Of a stretch of 64,000 nt of DNA, positions 58,467 to 64,000 are shown in pieces (the stretch's first letter is position 1; every line of letters starts with the position of its first letter). The translations under genes and the position numbers were made by a program. The DNA comes from Vicia villosa (Eukaryota; Streptophyta; Magnoliopsida; Fabales; Fabaceae): the NCBI RefSeq assembly GCF_029867415.1, contig NC_081185.1:39316766-39380765 (forward strand), given 5' to 3'. The notes beneath the pieces are model-generated. The model was not told the origin of the DNA and searched no databases. It saw nothing but the letters and a program-made list of their open reading frames with translations.

Positions 58467-60797
58467 ATGCTTTCATCTTCAAGTTCACAACCTGGAATGA
58501 CTTCATCACATCTTGTTCATCGCAAATTTGGGTATTGTCCTCAGAAGACCTGTTCCATTCCGAATGGAGAACTGGAAGTTTTGGCTGAAACAATGGTAGA
58601 CTTTGAAAGTTTGTTGGAACACAGTTTCAATGTCAAAGATACAATGTTGGTTCAAGGATGGATAAACTACTTTGAGAGATTGGTTGGACCAGTTTATCCT
58701 CACTTGGTGATAGATTTCTAGACACATGCAACAGTTACTCCAACTGCGATCATCTCCTTTGTTCTAGGGCATGAAGTTGTTGTAACAGAGAAGTTTATTA
58801 GGAAGCTATATGATCTTGATGATTCAGAAGGAATCACATGTGCTATCCCTGGAAGAGTTGCTTGGGAAAAAGTTGATGAAGAATTGTCTGCTTTCAAAGC
58901 TTCACCAAATCAAACTACATTGCTGAAGCCGTTCTACAGAGTATGGGCTGAAATTCTTCTGGGATCTTTTTATCATCGAAAGAGATCTATTATTGCTAAG
59001 TATGTGAGTCCGGATCACAAGTATGCTCTCTTCTGCATTGGGAAAGGTACTAAGGTTTCTCTCTCAACTATTCTATTTCAACACTTGAAAACGAATATTG
59101 AAGAATCAAGAGATGAGGAACGCAAGAAGTTCCCTGATTTCAAGAAGAACACTATTCCTCTTGCTCGAATGATCTCAAATATTCTGGTAGAGAGTGATTT
59201 GATGGATGCTCTGAGAACTGTTGGCACGCCCAAGTTCTTCACTGTTATTCAAGGACATGTTCTGAATGCCTTTGATCTACAAAGGATACTTCTGATTGAG
59301 GAGGTAACTTCTGCTCCAAGAATAATTCCAGATATTCTGACCAGAAGATCTCCTGTTGAGAACTTCTCACAACTGTTCAAAGAAGAGCTACACAAGTCTG
59401 TTAAGCGCTACTTGAAGACATGTGTCATTGCTCAATCTTCTGTTAATCCTGCATGGATTCGAGGAAGAGTTCTTCCTTCTTTGGCTAAGTTAAAGAAGAA
59501 AGAACAGAAGAAGAAAGAAAAGAAATTAAAAAGAAAAGCTTCATAAGCAGAATCAAAGCCAGCAAAGAAGCCAAAGCTGTCCTATGATCCTTACAAGGTT
59601 AACTCCAAAGAATTTCAAGAGAAGCGCATTAGGGATTCTTTCCGTGCATTGAGAGCTGCTCATTCCTCTCAGAATAAGTCTTCATCTTCTGAACCCCATA
59701 ATACTTTCTCCATCCCAAACAGTTCCCAACCACCTCCTTCTACACAAGTTCTGAACCCTGAACCACTAAATATCATTCCCCCAACACCTTCTGATATTCC
59801 ATCTTCCTCAACCTTCACCACTGATTCTACACCTTCTCTATCCCATCCCTTACCCTCCAAAAAATCCAAACCTTATTGCCTTCTGTACCCTGACTACAGA
59901 TTCACCTTTAATCCTCCTGAACCACCTATTGACAAAGACTTTGAGCTTTTTAAGCTTAGCTTCAGAAAGAAGATGGAAACCTTAAGAGCTGCTTATGACT
60001 CCAAGCTGGATCAAGCTGCAACTAGGAGACTATGGAGACTCTTTAGAAGGGATTTTCAGTTGGATGCTATGAACATCCAGAGAAGATGCGTTGCTGAAGC
60101 ATCTGGATCTTCTGGTTACTGCTTGGATCTTGATGATGGTAAGTACTATCATCCAATCAGGAATTGGAGAATTCTTGAGGAGAAGAAGTTCGTAGATGAA
60201 TTGGAAGAAACTGAACAAGAAGCACATTCTTGGGAGATTGTTGTTTGGAAGCCTCAATATCCTATTCTGACTGGAGATTTCCAGTGGTTATTCAACTGGC
60301 TAAGGATGAATCCTTCTGAGGAGGCACCAAACATGGTTATTCCTGAAGTTGTCTATCCTCCAGAAGTTGCTGTTCTCATTCCTCCAATGAATCTGGCTGA
60401 GATTCTTCAAGCTCTGGAGAATGAAGATTCTGTGATCCCTGATCCAGAATATGCTGAAGATGCTTCAGAGTCAGATTCTGATGTTGAGATGGAATATGTT
60501 GAGAATTATCCTGCTGAGGAAGTTCCTGTTCAGGAAAATTAAGATGATGTTCTCACATTGGATGCTGCTGCTGGTAATGCGATTCCTCTAAATGATAGCT
60601 GTACATCTTCTTCTGCTGAACTCTCCGTTCTGGTGAACGCTATCAAGGCCCTTCAATAGAATCAAGACGGTCTAGCTTCTCGCCTAGATAAGCATGATGC
60701 AGCACATGAAGAGTTCAGAACCTTCATGAAGAAGCAAACTGAAAGCACTTCTGAGATTCATGACCTTCTGGCCAAGATAGTCTCTAGGCTAGGCTAG
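58467..60797 (+). pseudogene. Env-like 3' ORF of Sirevirus C, one frame with four stops
   Basis: A single 777-codon frame from Met 58467 (MLSSSSSQPGMTSS) to TAG 60795-60797, broken only by in-frame stops at 58719, 59544, 60540 and 60657; no frameshift. Layout: N-terminal conserved region (GWINYFERLVGPVYP, TPTAIISFVLGHEVVV, FYRVWAEILLGSFYH, IPLARMISNILVESDLMDAL, NPAWIRGRVLPSL), a Lys-rich NLS-like tract (KKKEQKKKEKKLKRK), a Ser/Pro-rich linker, a second conserved region (LDQAATRRLWRLF, DDGKYYHPIRNWRILEE), an acidic part and a C-terminal coiled-coil-like segment. No signal peptide or membrane segment is apparent. Role unknown; family called env-like by position. Confidence 0.85.
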
Positions 60798-61762
60798 TCG
60801 TAGTCTTTTGTGTGTTAGTTGTCTCTTGTTCTTGCATCTGTTTTCCTGCATATGCTTCTGTATCTTCTGATATCTTCTTATGATTAATGAAATCTTCTTT
60901 TCTCTCATATTGATTTGTTTTTCATCTGAATCTTTTCTGCTTTTTGATGTTATGACAAAAAGGGGGAGAAAATGTGATAATTGATTTGATTAATTATATC
61001 AATTGTTGGGAGTAAGTCTCCACATTTCTAACAGAATTTGCAGTTCTATGTCTTTGAGTTTTTTTTGCAGAATTGAAGACATTCTAAAAAGCTCAACATG
61101 AGAAGCAAAGACATGGGGAAAAGCAATTCTATATAGAAACATGCTCATGGAAATTGAAGCAAGCTGAGTGCTGTGAAGCTTCAAGATCAGAAGCAAGAAG
61201 GAAGAATGATATGATATTCTTGTGATAGAATATGCTCCAACACATTCTTATCCCTTATATGTTATGATACATTTTTTATGTACTCTGATACATACTATAT
61301 GCTTTAATACATATTTTATGTTCTGATTCATTCATGCTCCGACTTTTGTTGTCTAGTTTGTTCTGAAACATTTCAGGATGTAGAGATGCTCTGATGATGC
61401 TCTGGTACATTCAAGAATGTTCTGATACAATCAAGCATGCAATGATTCTAGAAGAAATTCAAAGCTCCGAAGATATCCTATGGAAGCAAGAAGCAGAAGC
61501 TCTGAATGTTCTGAAGATTTAGGCATTTGTGAATGTCTCAACTGAAATGGAAAATACTCAGGGAAGTCCTTTATTTATAAATTTCTTCCAGTGTTTATTT
61601 CAGGGGGAGATTATTCATCTCAGGGGGAGATTGTTAATCTTAGGGGGAGACATAATTCACACACTATGTTTATATGCTTATGCTATAATTGTGTATTTGT
61701 CTTTAGCCATCTGATATTCTGATTGCAAATTCATATCAATTATATATGTTTTTGTCATCATC
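60798..61762 (+). other. Sirevirus C 3' untranslated region
   Basis: No gene. Has AAAAAGGGGGAGAAA at 60958-60972 (second PPT-like tract), three AGGGGGAGA copies at 61602-61650, and several (A/T)GATACAT-type short repeats at 61250-61320. Confidence 0.8.
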
Positions 61763-61776
61763 AAAAAAGGGGAGAT
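61763..61776 (+). other. Polypurine tract of Sirevirus C
   Basis: AAAAAAGGGGAGAT ends at the 3' LTR start. Confidence 0.85.
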
Positions 61777-62851
61777 TGTTAGAACAAGAATTTTTCTGAT
61801 CAATATTCTTAGTTTTGATGATAACAATGTATATGAATTTTGTATAAGATAATGTGGTACTCTAATCCTATGCAATTTCCATTTCAGGAAACATATAAAG
61901 AGTATTCACAAAATCAGCGCAAGAAGCACTGACTCAGAAGGTTCACCATGCAACATCAGAACATGCTCTGGCAAGACATCAGAAGATGGTCAAGCAGAAT
62001 CATAACATGGTCTATTGAAGCATTAGAAGAACTTGAGATTAGAAGCAGAAGCACTGAAGTTCTCATGGTATCACGCTAGAAGCACTTCAAGGTCAGAAGA
62101 CAAGAAGATGCTCTGCACCAAGCTGTTTGACTATGATGATATTCAAACGTTGTTTATACAAACATCATATCAGAAGCAAGTACAAGATATCAGGCTACGC
62201 TGACTGACAAAAGGAACGTTAGAAGCTATTAACGGCAAAGTCAGTAAAAGCAGGAAAAGTTAGGCTCGAGGTAGTTGACAAAAGAGTGAAACATTAAATG
62301 CAATGCTGTACGTATCACGCAACACATTAAATGCTCCCAACGGTCATCTTCTCAAACGCCTATATATAGAAGTTCTGATGAGAAGCTGAATACAACACTT
62401 TGTGCAAACATACAGAAACGCTGTCAAATTCAAAAGCTCTCAAACTTCATCTTCAACCTCACTTCATTACTGTTGTAATATCTTAGTGAGATTAAGCTTA
62501 AACTTTAAGAGAAATATCACAGTTGTGATTATAGCTTTTTAAGAAGCATTGTATAACTCTTGTAAGAATTTGTTTACATTCATTTGTAAAGAACTAGAGG
62601 AGATCAAGTTGTGATCGGATTCTCTAGAAAGACTTAGAAGGTATCTAAGTGGAAAACCATTGTAATCAAGGTTGATTAGTGGATTAAATCCTCAGGTGAG
62701 GTAAATCACTCCAAGGGGGTGGACTGGAGTAGTTTAGTTAACAACGAACCAGGATAAAAATCATTGTGCAAATTGTTTTTATCTTAAGAGTTTTAAAACT
62801 ACACTTTTTCAAACCCCCCCCCCCCCTTTTTAAGTGTTTTTCTATCCTTCA
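61777..62851 (+). repeat. 3' LTR of Sirevirus C
   Basis: 1075 bp; differs from the 5' copy by scattered substitutions (for example near 61791, 61831 and 61904) and short indels, including a longer C-run at 62815-62826. Confidence 0.95.
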
Positions 62852-62856
62852 AAGTC

Positions 62857-63511
62857 TTTAGTTGGGAGTATTTGAAGATATCTTCTTAAGGATTACTCTG
62901 TGGGGATTCCTCTAGATTATTGACTCTGAGGGAGGACTTCTGGATTGCTTTAGACATTATCTATTTTCCTTTCCTATCTTTTTACTAATCAGACAGATAT
63001 TTTGAAAAAGGAAAGAATAAGAGATAATCATGTTCATATGCATATGTTCATTCAAAATTATCATTGGACGTTTGTGTATTCGAGAAAGAGAAAAACTCAG
63101 AAAAGTAGAAAGGAAAAAAAAAACTTGTATTAAGGAAAAGCCATGAATAGGCAAGATAATAAGAGAACATTTATGTGTTTTTAGAAAAGATAAACAGCAA
63201 AACAAAAGAAAGATAGCTATATGGGAACAATCCTATTGAGTTTCAATTCTGCTATTGTTAATATGTCTTCGAGTATCTCATCCCTTGCTTGTTGGAGAAA
63301 GATGATTGAATCGATCCGTGCTTTTTGAACTTGATATGGTAATAGAACTGAATGATGAGTGATCTGAACGAGACATAGTCGTACGCTTTGATCCTTAACT
63401 TTTGCCTAGGCCGCCCTTTCAGGTTTTCAGCCTACCAGGATACCCTTTTTTGCCCAAGTCACCCTTTAGGGTTTTCAACATGCCGGGTGTACAATTTTTC
63501 TATATATATCC
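62857..63511 (-). other. Right-hand Ogre element: 3' region resumed
   Basis: Continues the Ogre 3' UTR after the copia insertion (TTTGAAGATATCTTCTT parallels 21686). At 63390-63611 lie about four degenerate repeats of 45-55 bp with a TTTTGCC(T/C)A(G/A) core and GGGTTTTCA / CCGGG.TG.CC blocks, typical for the segment just after Ogre pol. No coding frame. Confidence 0.7.
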
Positions 63512-64000
63512 CTAATTTTTGCCCAAACCCTTTTGGTTCGCCGGGATGCCCTTACTTTTGCCTAGGTACGTCGACCTAGCGGGTCTTATTTTTGCGTAGT
63601 ATTTTTTGACTATGTCTGCATTCACAGGATATGGAAAGTCTTTGCCATCCATAGTAGTGAGTATCATTGCTCCTCCAGAGAAGATTTTCATGATTACAAA
63701 TGGTCCCTCATAAGTGGAAGTCCACTTGCCCCTAGGATCTCCTTGTGGTAGAATAATTCTCTTTATAACCAAGTCACCAGTCTGCATCTTTCATAATTCT
63801 TAGAGATGGAATCTGAACTTCAATCGGTAACACTGCTTCCATGCCATAGACTAGTGAAAATGGGGTTGCCCCTGTTGACGTGCGTGCTGAAGTGCGGTAA
63901 CCATGAAGAGCAAATGGTAACATCTCATGCCAATCTTTGTAGGTAACAGTCATCTTCTGTACAATCTTCTTTATGTTCTTGTTGGCGGCCTCCACTACGC
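63512..64000 (-). pseudogene. Ogre integrase, C-terminal part, runs off the window
   Basis: Minus strand from the window edge: EAANKNIKKIV, DWHEMLPFALHGYRTS, TGATPFSLVYGMEAVLP.EV (integrase C-terminal core of the Tat/Ogre lineage), then an abrupt change from RIMKDADW to GDLVIKRI, so about 50 residues usual for the family are missing and the frame shifts at 63774-63787. The end has GKWTSTYEGPFVI, FSGGAMILTTMDG and VNADIVKKYYA, the usual Ogre C-terminal block. The rest of pol lies beyond 64000. Confidence 0.88.

Larger units (their letters stand above)
51906..62851 (+). mobile_element. Sirevirus (SIRE/Maximus-type) Ty1-copia element C, 10.9 kb
   Basis: 5' LTR 51906-52968, PBS 52971-52982, gag-pol 53051-57922, env-like ORF 58467-60797, PPT 61763-61776, 3' LTR 61777-62851. 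Target duplication AAGTC is at 51901-51905 and 62852-62856. Structurally complete, but gag-pol and the 3' ORF carry several stops and frameshifts, so it is inactive. The extra 3' ORF and the long TCAGAAG-rich spacers fit the Sirevirus genus of Pseudoviridae. Confidence 0.95.

Overview
The window is repeat DNA from a large plant genome, most likely a legume of the pea/vetch group (Fabeae). This rests on dense Ogre/Tat-type Ty3-gypsy elements, SIRE/Maximus-type Ty1-copia elements with an extra 3' ORF, and A+T-rich background; the species cannot be read from the sequence. I found no convincing host gene, rRNA or genuine tRNA gene. Nearly everything is LTR retrotransposon, nested several levels deep and mostly decayed. 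Because insertions keep their 5-bp (or 8-bp) target duplications, much of the nesting can be reconstructed.

Left block (1-13069): the PBS and 5' LTR of a minus-strand Tat-type element (1-~1586), two long (TA)n arrays around unassigned sequence, a 183-bp fold-back MITE (2907-3089), and a plus-strand Tat-type solo LTR (~3092-13029). That solo LTR is split by a young 6.6-kb non-autonomous Athila-like element (5499-12094, TSD ATTTT), whose LTRs differ at about six sites and which carries one uncharacterised 539-aa ORF.

Middle block (13070-29822): a decayed minus-strand gypsy gag-protease relic (15408-16849 continuing at 29492-~29800) is split by a 12.6-kb Ogre-like element (16855-29486, TSD GATAG). 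This element has a three-module gag, no pol, and a 45-bp tandem array in its 3' UTR. Its gag is in turn split by a 443-bp TRIM (23644-24086, TSD GAGTG).

Right block (29823-64000): the 3' halves of two minus-strand Sirevirus copia elements lie in series (A 29823-35147; B 35148-~47116). The 3' LTR of B is split by an Ogre-type solo LTR (35925-41860, TSD AGCGT), which itself holds an Athila-like solo LTR (36377-37721, TSD ACTGT) and a hAT-type MITE (40849-41501, 8-bp TSD ATGATCAA). B is fused at 47117-47119 to a truncated LTR of another minus-strand Ogre element. The body of that Ogre runs off the right edge (integrase at 63512-63995) and is split by a complete but mutated plus-strand Sirevirus (C, 51906-62851, TSD AAGTC).

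The most interesting signals are regulatory rather than coding. (1) tRNA-like Pol III A-box/B-box modules occur in the Ogre-type LTRs and across the LTR/PBS junction of the TRIM. (2) Three unrelated LTR families each carry their own palindromic motif in a promoter-proximal cluster; in two of them the motifs come in pairs of fixed spacing (21 bp and 12 bp). (3) All three Sirevirus copies have a TATA-like box upstream of the so-called env-like ORF. (4) The non-autonomous element's protein matches no family I recognise.
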